A stretch of 64,000 bases of DNA, taken from Luzula sylvatica (lineage: Eukaryota; Streptophyta; Magnoliopsida; Poales; Juncaceae). Made by a program: the position numbers and the translations under genes. The first letter of the stretch is position 1, and every line of letters begins with the position of its first letter. Shown here one piece after another: positions 1 through 15,000 of the stretch. Where the stretch lies: NCBI GenBank assembly GCA_946800325.1, contig OX326960.1, positions 49,223,355-49,287,354 of the forward strand. The letters are read 5' to 3'. The notes below the pieces were generated by a model. The model was not told where the DNA came from, did not search any database, and saw only the letters and a list, made by a program, of their open reading frames with translations.

Positions 1-3000
1 CGCTTTGATGAGATCAAATAACGTGTTTTTAGATCATTTGTATCGTATCTTTTGGTACATAACTTTTCACCAAATATCACAAACACTAAGAAAGTTTGTT
101 TTTAGATTCAAAACAAGATTTTAACGCTTTGATGAGATCAAATAACGTGTTTTTAGATCATTTGTATCGTATCTTTTACTACATAACTTTTCACCAATTT
201 CACTAACACAAAGAAAGTTTGTTTTTAGATTCAAAACAAGATTTTAACGCTTTGAGGAGTTCAAATAACGTGTTTTTAGATCATTTGTATCGTATCTTTT
301 ACTACATAACTTTTCACCAAATTTCACAAACACTAAGAAAGTTTGTTTTTAGATTCAAAACAAGATTTAACGCTTTGAGGAGTTCAAATAACGTGTTTTT
401 AGATCATTTGTATCGTATCTTTTACTACATAACTTTTCACCAAATTTCACAAACACAAAGAAAGTTTGTTTTTAGATTCAAAACAAGATTTTAACGTTTT
501 GATGAGTTCAAATAACGTGTTTTTAGATCATTTGTATCGTATCTTTTACTACATAACTTTTCACCAAATTTCACAAACACTAAGAAAGTTTGTTTTTAGA
601 TTCAAAACAAGATTTTAACGCTTTGAGGAGTTCAAATAACGTGTTTTTAGATCACTTGTATCGTATCTTTTACTGCATAACTTTTCACCAAATTTCACTA
701 ACACAAAGAAAGTTTGTTTTTAGATTCAAAACAAGATTTTAACGCTTTGAGGAGTTCAAATAACGTGTTTTTAGATCATTTGTATCGTATCTTTTACTAC
801 ATAACTTTTCACCAAATTTCACTAACACAAAGAAAGTTTGTTTTTAGATTCAAAACAAGATTTTAACGCTTTGAGGAGTTCAAATAACATGTTTTTAGAT
901 CATTTGTATCGTATCTTTTACTACATAACTTTTCACCAAATTTCACTAACACAAAGAAAGTTTGTTTTTAGATTCAAAACAAGATTTTAACGCTTTGAGG
1001 AGTTCAAATAACGTGTTTTTATATCATTTGTATCGTATCTTTTACTACATAACTTTTCACCAAATTTCACAAACACTAAGAAAGTTTGTTTTTAGATTCA
1101 AAACAAGATTTTAACGCTTTGATGAGTTCAAATAACGTGTTTTTAGATCATTTGTATCGTATCTTTTAGTACATAACTTTTCACAAAATTTCACAAACAC
1201 TAAGAAAGTTTGTTTTTAGATTCAAAACAAGATTTTAACGCTTTGAGGAGTTCAAATAACGTGTTTTTAGATCATTTGTATCGTATCTTTTACTACCTAA
1301 CTTTTCACCAAATTTCACTAACACAAAGAAAGTTTGTTTTTAGATTCAAAACAAGATTTTAACGCTTTGAGGAGTTCAAATAACGTGTTTTTAGATCATT
1401 TGTATCGTATCTTTTACTACATAACTTTTCACCAAATTTCACAAACACTAAGAAAGTTTGTTTTTAGATTCAAAACAAGATTTTAACGCTTTGATGAGAT
1501 CAAATAACGTGTTTTTAGATCATTTGTATCGTATCTTTTGGTACATAACTTTTCACCAAATATCACAAACACTAAGAAAGTTTGTTTTTAGATTCAAAAC
1601 AAGATTTTAACGCTTTGAGGAGTTCAAATAACGTGTTTTTAGATCATTTGTATCGTATCTTTTACTACATAACTTTTCACCAATTTCACTAACACAAAGA
1701 AAGTTTGTTTTTAGATTCAAAACAAGATTTTAACGCTTTGAGGAGTTCAAATAACGTGTTTTTAGATCATTTGTATCGTATCTTTTACTACATAACTTTT
1801 CACCAAATTTCACAAACACTAAGAAAGTTTGTTTTTAGATTCAAAACAAGATTTTAACGCTTTGATGAGATCAAATAACGTGTTTTTAGATCATTTGTAT
1901 CGTATCTTTTGGTACATAACTTTTCACCAAATATCACAAACACTAAGAAAGTTTGTTTTTAGATTCAAAACAAGATTTTAACGCTTTGATGAGATCAAAT
2001 AACGTGTTTTTAGATCATTTGTATCGTATCTTTTACTACATAACTTTTCACCAATTTCACTAACACAAAGAAAGTTTGTTTTTAGATTCAAAACAAGATT
2101 TTAACGCTTTGAGGAGTTCAAATAACGTGTTTTTAGATCATTTGTATCGTATCTTTTACTACATAACTTTTCACCAAATTTCACAAACACTAAGAAAGTT
2201 TGTTTTTAGATTCAAAACAAGATTTTAACGCTTTGAGGAGTTCAAATAACGTGTTTTTAGATCATTTGTATCGTATCTTTTACTACATAACTTTTCACCA
2301 AATTTCACAAACACAAAGAAAGTTTGTTTTTAGATTCAAAACAAGATTTTAACGTTTTGATGAGTTCAAATAACGTGTTTTTAGATCATTTGTATCGTAT
2401 CTTTTACTACATAACTTTTCACCAAATTTCACAAACACTAAGAAAGTTTGTTTTTAGATTCAAAACAAGATTTTAACGCTTTGAGGAGTTCAAATAACGT
2501 GTTTTTAGATCATTTGTATCGTATCTTTTACTGCATAACTTTTCACCAAATTTCACTAACACAAAGAAAGTTTGTTTTTAGATTCAAAACAAGATTTTAA
2601 CGCTTTGAGGTGTTCAAATAACGTGTTTATAGATCATTTGTATCGTATCTTTTACTACATAACTTTTCACCAAATTTCACTAACACTAAGAAAGTTTGTT
2701 TTTAGATTCAAAACAAGATTTTAACGCTTTGATGAGATCAAATAACGTGTTTTTAGATCATTTGTATCGTATCTTTTGGTACATAACTTTTCACCAAATT
2801 TCACAAACACTAAGAAAGTTTGTTTTTAGATTCAAAACAAGATTTTAACGCTTTGAGGAGTTCAAATAACGTGTTTTTAGATCATTTGTATCGTATCTTT
2901 TACTACATAACTTTTCACCAAATTTCACTAACACAAAGAAAGTTTGTTTTTAGATTCAAAACAAGATTTTAACGCTTTGAGGAGTTCAAATAACGTGTTT

Positions 3001-6000
3001 TTATATCATTTGTATCGTATCTTTTACTACATAACTTTTCACCAAATTTCACAAACACTAAGAAAGTTTGTTTTTAGATTCAAAACAAGATTTTAACGCT
3101 TTGATGAGTTCAAATAACGTGTTTTTAGATCATTTGTATCGTATCTTTTAGTACATTACTTTTCACCAAATTTCACAAACACTAAGAAATTTTGTTTTTA
3201 GATTCAAAACTAGATTTTAACGCTTTGAGGAGTTCAAATAACGTGTTTTTAGATCATTTGTATCGTATCTTTTACTACCTAACTTTTCACCAAATTTCAC
3301 TAACACAAAGAAAGTTTGTTTTTAGATTCAAAACAAGATTTTAACGCTTTGAGGAGTTCAAATAACGTGTTTTTAGATCATTTGTATCGTATCTTTTACT
3401 ACATAACTTTTCACCAAATATCACAAACACTAAGAAAGTTTGTTTTTAGATTCAAAACAAGATTTTAACGCTTTGAGGAGTTCAAATAACGTGTTTTTAG
3501 ATCATTTGTATCGTATCTTTTACTACATAACTTTTCACCAAATTTCACTAACACAAAGAAAGTTTGTTTTTAGATTCAAAACAAGATTTTAACGCTTTGA
3601 GGAGTTCAAATAATGTGTTTTTAGATCATTTGTATCGTATCTTTTACTACATAACTTTTCACCAAATTTCACAAACGCTAAGAAAGTTTGTTTTTAGATT
3701 CAAAACAAGATTTTAACGCTTTGATGAGATCAAATAACGTGTTTTTAGATCATTTGTATCGTATCTTTTGGTACATAACTTTTCACCAAATTTCACAAAC
3801 ACTAAGAAAGTTTGTTTTTAGATTCAAAACCAGATTTTAACGCTTTGAGGAGTTCAAATAACGTGTTTTTAGATCATTTGTATCGTATCTTTTACTACAT
3901 AACTTTTCACCAAATTTCACTAACACAAAGAAAGTTTGTTTTTAGATTCAAAACAAGATTTTAACGCTTTGAGGAGTTCAAATAACGTGTTTTTATATCA
4001 TTTGTATCGTATCTTTTACTACATAACTTTTCACCAAATTTCACAAACACTAAGAAAGTTTGTTTTTAGATTCAAAACAAGATTTTAACGCTTTGATGAG
4101 TTCAAATAGCGTGTTTTTAGATCATTTGTATCGTATCTTTTAGTACATAACTTTTCACCAAATTTCACAAACACTAAGAAAGTTTGTTTTTAGATTCAAA
4201 ACAAGATTTTAACGCTTTGAGGAGTTCAAATAACGTGTTTTTAGATCATTTGTATCGTATCTTTTACTACCTAACTTTTCACCAAATTTCACTAACACAA
4301 AGAAAGTTTGTTTTTAGATTCAAAACAAGATTTTAACGCTTTGAGGAGTTCAAATAACGTGTTTTTAGATCATTTGTATCGTATCTTTTACTACATAACT
4401 TTTCACCAAATTTCACAAACACTAAGAAAGTTTGTTTTTAGATTCAAAACAAGATTTTAACGCTTTGATGAGATCAAATAACGTGTTTTTAGATCATTTG
4501 TATCGTATCTTTTGGTACATAACTTTTCACCAAATATCACAAACACTAAGAAAGTTTGTTTTTAGATTCAAAACAAGATTTTAACGCTTTGAGGAGTTCA
4601 AATAACGTGTTTTTAGATCATTTGTATCGTATCTTTTACTACATAACTTTTCACCAATTTCACTAACACAAAGAAAGTTTGTTTTTAGATTCAAAACAAG
4701 ATTTTAACGCTTTGAGGAGTTCAAATAACGTGTTTTTAGATCATTTGTATCGTATCTTTTACTACATAACTTTTCACCAAATTTCACAAACACTAAGAAA
4801 GTTTGTTTTTAGATTCAAAACAAGATTTTAACGCTTTGATGAGATCAAATAACGTGTTTTTAGATCATTTGTATCGTATCTTTTGGTACATAACTTTTCA
4901 CCAAATATCACAAACACTAAGATAGTTTGTTTTTAGATTCAAAACAAGATTTTAACGCTTTGAGGAGTTCAAATAACGTGTTTTTAGATCATTTGTATCG
5001 TATCTTTTACTACATAACTTTTCACCAAATTTCACTAACACAAAGAAAGTTTGTTTTTAGATTCAAAACAAGATTTTAACGCTTTGAGTTCAAATAACGT
5101 GTTTTTAGATCATTTGTATCGTATCTTTTACTACATAACTTTTCACCAAATTTCACAAACACTAGGAAAGTTTGTTTTTAGATTCAAAACAAGATTTTAT
5201 AGGTTTGAGGAGTTCAAATAACGTGTTTTTAGATCATTTGTATCGTATCTTTTACTACATAACTTTTCACCAAATTTCACTAACACAAAGAAAGTTTGTT
5301 TTTAGATTCAAAACAAGATTTTAACGCTTTGAGGAGTTGAAATAACGTGTTTTTATATCATTTGTATCGTATCTTTTACTACATAACTTTTCACCAAATT
5401 TCACAAACACTAAGAAAGTTTGTTTTTAGATTCAAAACAAGATTTTAACGCTTTGATGAGTTCAAATAACGTGTTTTTAGATCATTTGTATCGTATCTTT
5501 TAGTACATAACTTTTCACCAAATTTCACAAACACTAAGAAATTTTGTTTTTACATTCAAAACTAGATTTTAACGCTTTGAGGAGTTCAAATAACGTGTTT
5601 TTAGATCATTTGTATCGTATCTTTTACTACCTAACTTTTCACCAAATTTCACTAACACAAAGAAAGTTTGTTTTTAGATTCAAAACAAGATTTTAACGCT
5701 TTGAGGAGTTCAAATAACGTGTTTTTAGATCATTTGTATCGTATCTTTTACTACATAACTTTTCACCAAATATCACAAACACTAAGAAAGTTTGTTTTTA
5801 GATTCAAAACAAGATTTTAACGCTTTGAGGAGTTCAAATAACGTGTTTTTAGATCATTTGTATCGTATCTTTTACTACATAACTTTTCACCAAATTTCAC
5901 TAACACAAAGAAAGTTTGTTTTTAGATTCAAAACAAGATTTTAACGCTTTGAGGAGTTCAAATAATGTGTTTTCAGATCATTTGTATCGTATCTTTTACT

Positions 6001-9000
6001 ACATAACTTTTCACCAAATTTCACAAACGCTAAGAAAGTTTGTTTTTAGATTCAAAACAAGATTTTAACGCTTTGATGAGATCAAATAACGTGTTTTTAG
6101 ATCATTTGTATCGTATCTTTTGGTACATAACTTTTCACCAAATTTCACAAACACTAAGAAAGTTTGTTTTTAGATTCAAAACCAGATTTTAACGCTTTGA
6201 GGAGTTCAAATAACGTGTTTTTAGATCATTTGTATCGTATCTTTTACTACATAACTTTTCACCAATTTCACTAACACAAAGAAAGTTTGTTTTTAGATTC
6301 AAAACAAGATTTTAACGATTTGAGGAGTTCAAATAACGTGTTTTTAGATCATTTGTATCGTATCTTTTACTACATAACTTTTCACCAAATTTCACAAACA
6401 CTAAGAAAGTTTGTTTTTAGATTCAAAACAAGATTTTAACGCTTTGATGAGATCAAATAACGTGTTTTTAGATCATTTGTATCGTATCTTTTGGTACATA
6501 ACTTTTCACCAAATATCACAAACACTAAGAAAGTTTGTTTTTAGATTCAAAACAAGATTTTAACGCTTTGAGGAGTTCAAATAACGTGTTTTTAGATCAT
6601 TTGTATCGTATCTTTTACTACATAACTTTTCACCAAATTTCACTAACACAAAGAAAGTTTGTTTTTAGATTCAAAACAAGATTTTAACGCTTTGAGTTCA
6701 AATAACGTGTTTTTAGATCATTTGTATCGTATCTTTTACAACATAACTTTTCACCAAATTTCACAAACACTAGGAAAGTTTGTTTTTAGATTCAAAACAA
6801 GATTTTATAGGTTTGAGGAGTTCAAATAACGTGTTTTTAGATCATTTGTATCGTATCTTTTACTACATAACTTTTCACCAAATTTCACTAACACAAAGAA
6901 AGTTTGTTTTTAGATTCAAAACAAGATTTTAACGCTTTGAGGAGTTCAAATAACGTGTTTTTATATCATTTGTATCGTATCTTTTACTACATAACTTTTC
7001 ACCAAATTTCACAAACACTAAGAAAGTTTGTTTTTAGATTCAAAACAAGATTTTAACGCTTTGATGAGTTCAAATAACGTGTTTTTAGATCATTTGTATC
7101 GTATCTTTTAGTACATAACTTTTCACCAAATTTCACAAACACTAAGAAATTTTGTTTTTAGATTCAAAACTAGATTTTAACGCTTTGAGGAGTTCAAATA
7201 ACGTGTTTTTAGATCATTTGTATCGTATCTTTTACTACCTAACTTTTCACCAAATTTCACTAACACAAAGAAAGTTTGTTTTTAGATTCAAAACAAGATT
7301 TTAACGCTTTGAGGAGTTCAAATAACGTGTTTTTAGATCATTTGTATCGTATCTTTTACTACATAACTTTTCACCAAATATCACAAACACTAAGAAAGTT
7401 TGTTTTTAGATTCAAAACAAGATTTTAACGCTTTGAGGAGTTCAAATAACGTGTTTTTAGATCATTTGTATCGTATCTTTTACTACATAACTTTTCACCA
7501 AATTTCACTAACACAAAGAAAGTTTGTTTTTAGATTCAAAACAAGATTTTAACGCTTTGAGGAGTTCAAATAATGTGTTTTTAGATCATTTGTATCGTAT
7601 CTTTTACTACATAACTTTTCACCAAATTTCACAAACGCTAAGAAAGTTTGTTTTTAGATTCAAAACAAGATTTTAACGCTTTGATTAGATCAAATAACGT
7701 GTTTTTAGATCATTTGTATCGTATCTTTTGGTACATAACTTTTCACCAAATTTCACAAACACTAAGAAAGTTTGTTTTTAGATTCAAAACCAGATTTTAA
7801 CGCTTTGAGGAGTTCAAATAACGTGTTTTTAGATCATTTGTATCGTATCTTTTACTACATAACTTTTCACCAAATTTCACTAACACAAAGAAAGTTTGTT
7901 TTTAGATTCAAAACAAGATTTTAACGCTTTGAGGAGTTCAAATAACGTGTTTTTATATCATTTGTATCGTATCTTTTACTACATAACTTTTCACCAAATT
8001 TCACAAACACTAAGAAAGTTTGTTTTTAGATTCAAAACAAGATTTTAACGCTTTGATGAGTTCAAATAACGTGTTTTTAGATCATTTGTATCGTATCTTT
8101 TAGTACATAACTTTTCACCAAATTTCACAAACACTAAGAAAGTTTGTTTTTAGATTCAAAACAAGATTTTAACGCTTTGAGGAGTTCAAATAACGTGTTT
8201 TTAGATCATTTGTATCGTATCTTTTACTACCTAACTTTTCACCAAATTTCACTAACACAAAGAAAGTTTGTTTTTAGATTCAAAACAAGATTTTAACGCT
8301 TTGAGGAGTTCAAATAACGTGTTTTTAGATCATTTGTATCGTATCTTTTACTACATAACTTTTCACCAAATTTCACAAACACTAAGAAAGTTTGTTTTTA
8401 GATTCAAAACAAGATTTTAACGCTTTGATGAGATCAAATAACGTGTTTTTAGATCATTTGTATCGTATCTTTTGGTACATAACTTTTCACCAAATATCAC
8501 AAACACTAAGAAAGTTTGTTTTTAGATTCAAAACAAGATTTTAACGCTTTGAGGAGTTCAAATAACGTGTTTTTAGATCATTTGTATCGTATCTTTTACT
8601 ACATAACTTTTCACGAATTTCACTAACACAAAGAAAGTTTGTTTTTAGATTCAAAACAAGATTTTAACGCTTTGAGGAGTTCAAATAACGTGTTTTTAGA
8701 TCATTTGTATCGTATCTTTTACTACATAACTTTTCACCAAATTTCACAAACACTAAGAAAGTTTGTTTTTAGATTCAAAACAAGATTTTAACGCTTTGAT
8801 GAGATCAAATAACGTGTTTTTAGATCATTTGTATCGTATCTTTTGGTACATAACTTTTCACCAAATATCACAAACACTAAGAAAGTTTGTTTTTAGATTC
8901 AAAACAAGATTTTAACGCTTTGAGGAGTTCAAATAACGTGTTTTTAGATCATTTGTATCGTATCTTTTACTACATAACTTTTCACCAAATTTCACTAACA

Positions 9001-12000
9001 CAAAGAAAGTTTGTTTTTAGATTCAAAACAAGATTTTAACGCTTTGAGTTCAAATAACGTGTTTTTAGATCATTTGTATCGTATCTTTTACTACATAACT
9101 TTTCACCAAATTTCACAAACACTAAGAAAGTTTGTTTTTAGATTCAAAACAAGATTTTAACGCTTTGATGAGATCAAATAACGTGTTTTTAAATCATTTG
9201 TATCGTATCTTTTGGTACATAACTTTTCACCAAATTTCACAAACACTAAGAAAGTTTGTTTTTAGTTTCAAAACAAGATTTTAACGCTTTGAGGAGTTCA
9301 AATAACGTGTTTTTAGATCATTTGTATCGTATCTTTTACTACATAACTTTTCACCAAATTTCACAAACACTAAGAAAGTTTGTTTTTATATTCAAAACAA
9401 GATTTTAACGCTTTGATGAGATCAAATAACGTGTTTTTAGATCATTTGTATCGTATCTTTTGGTACATAACTTTTCACCAAATATCACAAACACTAAGAA
9501 AGTTTGTTTTTAGATTCAAAACAAGATTTTAACGCTTTGAGGAGTTCAAATAACGTGTTTTTAGATCATTTGTATCGTATCTTTTACTACATAACTTTTC
9601 ACCAAATTTCACAAACACTAGGAAAGTTTGTTTTTAGATTCAAAACAAGATTTTATAGGTTTGAGGAGTTCAAATAACGTGTTTTTAGATCATTTGTATC
9701 GTATCTTTTACTACATAACTTTTCACCAAATTTCACTAACACAAAGAAAGTTTGTTTTTAGATTCAAAACAAGATTTTAACGCTTTGAGGAGTTCAAATA
9801 ACGTGTTTTTATATCATTTGTATCGTATCTTTTACTACATAACTTTTCACCAAATTTCACAAACACTAAGAAAGTTTGTTTTTAGATTCAAAACAAGATT
9901 TTAACGCTTTGATGAGTTCAAATAACGTGTTTTTAGATCATTTGTATCGTATCTTTTAGTACATAACTTTTCACCAAATTTCACAAACACTAAGAAATTT
10001 TGTTTTTAGATTCAAAACTAGATTTTAACGCTTTGAGGAGTTCAAATAACGTGTTTTTAGATCATTTGTATCGTATCTTTTACTACCTAACTTTTCACCA
10101 AATTTCACTAACACAAAGAAAGTTTGTTTTTAGATTCAAAACAAGATTTTAACGCTTTGAGGAGTTCAAATAACGTGTTTTTAGATCATTTGTATCGTAT
10201 CTTTTACTACATAACTTTTCACCAAATATCACAAACACTAAGAAAGTTTGTTTTTAGATTCAAAACAAGATTTTAACGCTTTGAGGAGTTCAAATAACGT
10301 GTTTTTAGATCATTTGTATCGTATCTTTTACTACATAACTTTTCACCAAATTTCACTAACACAAAGAAAGTTTGTTTTTAGATTCAAAACAAGATTTTAA
10401 CGCTTTGAGGAGTTCAAATAATGTGTTTTTAGATCATTTGTATCGTATCTTTTACTACATAACTTTTCACCAAATTTCACAAACGCTAAGAAAGTTTGTT
10501 TTTAGATTCAAAACAAGATTTTAACGCTTTGATGAGATCAAATAACGTGTTTTTAGATCATTTGTATCGTATCTTTTGGTACATAACTTTTCACCAAATT
10601 TCACAAACACTAAGAAAGTTTGTTTTTAGATTCAAAACCAGATTTTAACGCTTTGAGGAGTTCAAATAACGTGTTTTTAGATCATTTGTATCGTATCTTT
10701 TACTACATAACTTTTCACCAATTTCACTAACACAAAGAAAGTTTGTTTTTAGATTCAAAACAAGATTTTAACGCTTTGAGGAGTTCAAATAACGTGTTTT
10801 TAGATCATTTGTATCGTATCTTTTACTACATAACTTTTCACCAAATTTCACAAACACTAAGAAAGTTTGTTTTTAGATTCAAAACAAGATTTTAACGCTT
10901 TGATGAGATCAAATAACGTGTTTTTAGATCATTTGTATCGTATCTTTTGGTACATAACTTTTCACCAAATATCACAAACACTAAGAAAGTTTGTTTTTAG
11001 ATTCAAAACAAGATTTTAACGCTTTGAGGAGTTCAAATAACGTGTTTTTAGATCATTTGTATCGTATCTTTTACTACATAACTTTTCACCAAATTTCACT
11101 AACACAAAGAAAGTTTGTTTTTAGATTCAAAACAAGATTTTAACGCTTTGAGTTCAAATAACGTGTTTTTAGATCATTTGTATCGTATCTTTTACTACAT
11201 AACTTTTCACCAAATTTCACAAACACTAGGAAAGTTTGTTTTTAGATTCAAAACAAGATTTTATAGGTTTGAGGAGTTCAAATAACGTGTTTTTAGATCA
11301 TTTGTATCGTATCTTTTACTAAATAACTTTTCACCAAATTTCACTAACACAAAGAAAGTTTGTTTTTAGATTCAAAACAAGATTTTAACGCTTTGAGGAG
11401 TTCAAATAACGTGTTTTTATATCATTTGTATCGTATCTTTTACTACATAACTTTTCACCAAATTTCACAAACACTAAGAAAGTTTGTTTTTAGATTCAAA
11501 ACAAGATTTTAACGCTTTGATGAGTTCAAATAACGTGTTTTTAGATCATTTGTATCGTATCTTTTAGTACATAACTTTTCACCAAATTTCACAAACACTA
11601 AGAAATTTTGTTTTTAGATTCAAAACTAGATTTTAACGCTTTGAGGAGTTCAAATAACGTGTTTTTAGATCATTTGTATCGTATCTTTTACTACATAACT
11701 TTTCACCAAATTTCACAAACACTAAGAAAGTTTGTTTTTAGATTCAAAACAAGATTTTAACGCTTTGATGAGATAAAATAAAGTGTTTTTAAATCATTTG
11801 TATCGTATCTTTTGGTACATAACTTTTCACCAAATTTCACAAACACTAAGAAAGTTTGTTTTTAGATTCAAAACAAGATTTTAACGCTTTGAGGAGTTCA
11901 AATAATGTGTTTTTAGATCATTTGTATCGTATCTTTTACTACATAACTTTTCACCAAATTTCACAAACACTAAGAAAGTTTGTTTTTAGATTCAAAACAA

Positions 12001-15000
12001 GATTTTAACGCTTTGATGAGATCAAATAACGTGTTCTTAGATCATTTGTATCGTATCTTTTGGTACATAAATTTTCACCAAATTTCACAAACACTAAGAA
12101 AGTTTGTTTTTAGATTCAAAACAAGATTTTAACGCTTTGAGGAGTTCAAATAACGTGTTTTTAGATCATTTGTATCGTATCTTTTAGTACATAACTTTTC
12201 ACCAAATTACACAAACACTAAGAAAGTTTGTTTTTAGATTCAAAACAAGATTTTAACGCTTTGAGGAGATCAAATAACGTGTTTTTAGATCATTTGTATC
12301 GTATCTTTTACTACATAACTTTTCACCAAATTTCACTAACACAAAGAAAGTTTGTTTTTAGATTCAAAACAAGATTTTAACGGTTTGAGGAGTTCAAATA
12401 ACGTGTTTTTAGATCATTTGTATCGTATATTTTACTACATAACTTTTCACCAAATTTCACAAACACTAAGAAAGTTTGTTTTTAGATTCAAAACAAGATT
12501 TTAACGCTTTGATGAGATCAAATAACGTGTTTTTAGATCATTTGTATCGTATCTTTTGGTACATAACTTTTCACCAAATTTCACAAACACTAAGAAAGTT
12601 TGTTTTTAGATTCAAAACAAGATTTTAACGATTTGAGGAGTTCAAATAACGTGTTTTTAGATCATTTGTATCGTATCTTTTACTACACAACTTTTCACCA
12701 AATTTCACTAACACAAAGAAAGTTTGTTTTTAGATTCAAAACAAGATTTTAACGCTTTGAGGAGTTCAAATAACGTGTTTTTAGATCATTTGTATCGTAT
12801 CTTTTACTACATAAGTTTTCACCAAATTTCACAAACACTAAGAAAGTTTGTTTTTAGATTCAAAACAAGATTTTAACGCTTTGATGAGATCAAATAACGT
12901 GTTTTTAGATCATTTGTATCGTATCTTTTGGTACATAACTTTTCACCAAATTTCACAAACACTAAGAAAGTTTGTTTTTAGATTCAAAACAAGATTTTAA
13001 CGCTTTGAGGAGTTCAAATAACGTGTTTTTAGATCATTTGTATCGTATCTTTTACTACATAACTTTTCACCAAATTTCACTAACACAAAGAAAGTTTGTT
13101 TTTAGATTCAAAACAAGATTTTAACGCTTTGAGGAGTTCAAATAACGTGTTTTTAGATCATTTGTATCGTATCTTTTACTACATAAGTTTTCACCAAATT
13201 TCACAAACACTAAGAAAGTTTGTTTTTAGATTCAAAACAAGATTTTAACGCTTTGATGAGATCAAATAACGTGTTTTTAGATCATTTGTATCGTATCTTT
13301 TGGTACATAACTTTTCACCAAATTTCACAAACACTAAGAAAGTTTGTTTTTAGATTCAAAAAAAGATTTTAACGCTTTGAGGAGTTCAAATAACGTGTTT
13401 TTAGATCATTTGTATCGTATCTTTTACTACATAACTTTTCACCAAATTTCACTAACACAAAGAAAGTTTGTTTTTAGATTCAAAACAAGATTTTAACGCT
13501 TTGAGTTCAAATAACGTGTTTTTAGATCATTTGTATCGTATCTTTTACTACATAACTTTTCACCAAATTTCACAAACACTAAGAAAGTTTGTTTTTAGAT
13601 TCAAAACAAGATTTTAACGCTTTGATGAGATCAAATAACGTGTTTTTAAATCATTTGTATCGTATCTTTTGGTACATAACTTTTCACCAAATTTCACAAA
13701 CACTAAGAAAGTTTGTTTTTAGTTTCAAAACAAGATTTTAACGCTTTGAGGAGTTCAAATAACGTGTTTTTAGATCATTTGTATCGTATCTTTTACTACA
13801 TAACTTTTCACCAAATTTCACAAACACTAAGAAAGTTTGTTTTTATATTCAAAACAAGATTTTAACGCTTTGATGAGATCAAATAACGTGTTTTTAGATC
13901 ATTTGTATCGTATCTTTTGGTACATAACTTTTCACCAAATATCACAAACACTAAGAAAGTTTGTTTTTAGATTCAAAACAAGATTTTAACGCTTTGAGGA
14001 GTTCAAATAACGTGTTTTTAGATCATTTGTATCGTATCTTTTAGTACATAACTTTTCACCAAATTTCACAAACACTAAGAAATTTTGTTTTTAGATTCAA
14101 AACTAGATTTTAACGCTTTGAGGAGTTCAAATAACGTGTTTTTAGATCATTTGTATCGTATCTTTTACTACCTAACTTTTCACCAAATTTCACTAACACA
14201 AAGAAAGTTTGTTTTTAGATTCAAAACAAGATTTTAACGCTTTGAGGAGTTCAAATAACGTGTTTTTAGATCATTTGTATCGTATCTTTTACTACATAAC
14301 TTTTCACCAAATATCACAAACACTAAGAAAGTTTGTTTTTAGATTCAAAACAAGATTTTAACGCTTTGAGGAGTTCAAATAACGTGTTTTTAGATCATTT
14401 GTATCGTATCTTTTACTACATAACTTTTCACCAAATTTCACTAACACAAAGAAAGTTTGTTTTTAGATTCAAAACAAGATTTTAACGCTTTGAGGAGTTC
14501 AAATAATGTGTTTTTAGATCATTTGTATCGTATCTTTTACTACATAACTTTTCACCAAATTTCACAAACGCTAAGAAAGTTTGTTTTTAGATTCAAAACA
14601 AGATTTTAACGCTTTGATGAGATCAAATAACGTGTTTTTAGATCATTTGTATCGTATCTTTTGGTACATAACTTTTCACCAAATTTCACAAACACTAAGA
14701 AAGTTTGTTTTTAGATTCAAAACCAGATTTTAACGCTTTGAGGAGTTCAAATAACGTGTTTTTAGATCATTTGTATCGTATCTTTTACTACATAACTTTT
14801 CACCAATTTCACTAACACAAAGAAAGTTTGTTTTTAGATTCAAAACAAGATTTTAACGCTTTGAGGAGTTCAAATAACGTGTTTTTAGATCATTTGTATC
14901 GTATCTTTTACTACATAACTTTTCACCAAATTTCACAAACACTAAGAAAGTTTGTTTTTAGATTCAAAACAAGATTTTAACGCTTTGATGAGATCAAATA

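Noticed and set aside
219..494. Open frame of 91 codons in the satellite
   Set aside because: It reads through two and a quarter monomers and repeats its own protein sequence. Other monomers break the frame. It is a by-product of the satellite.
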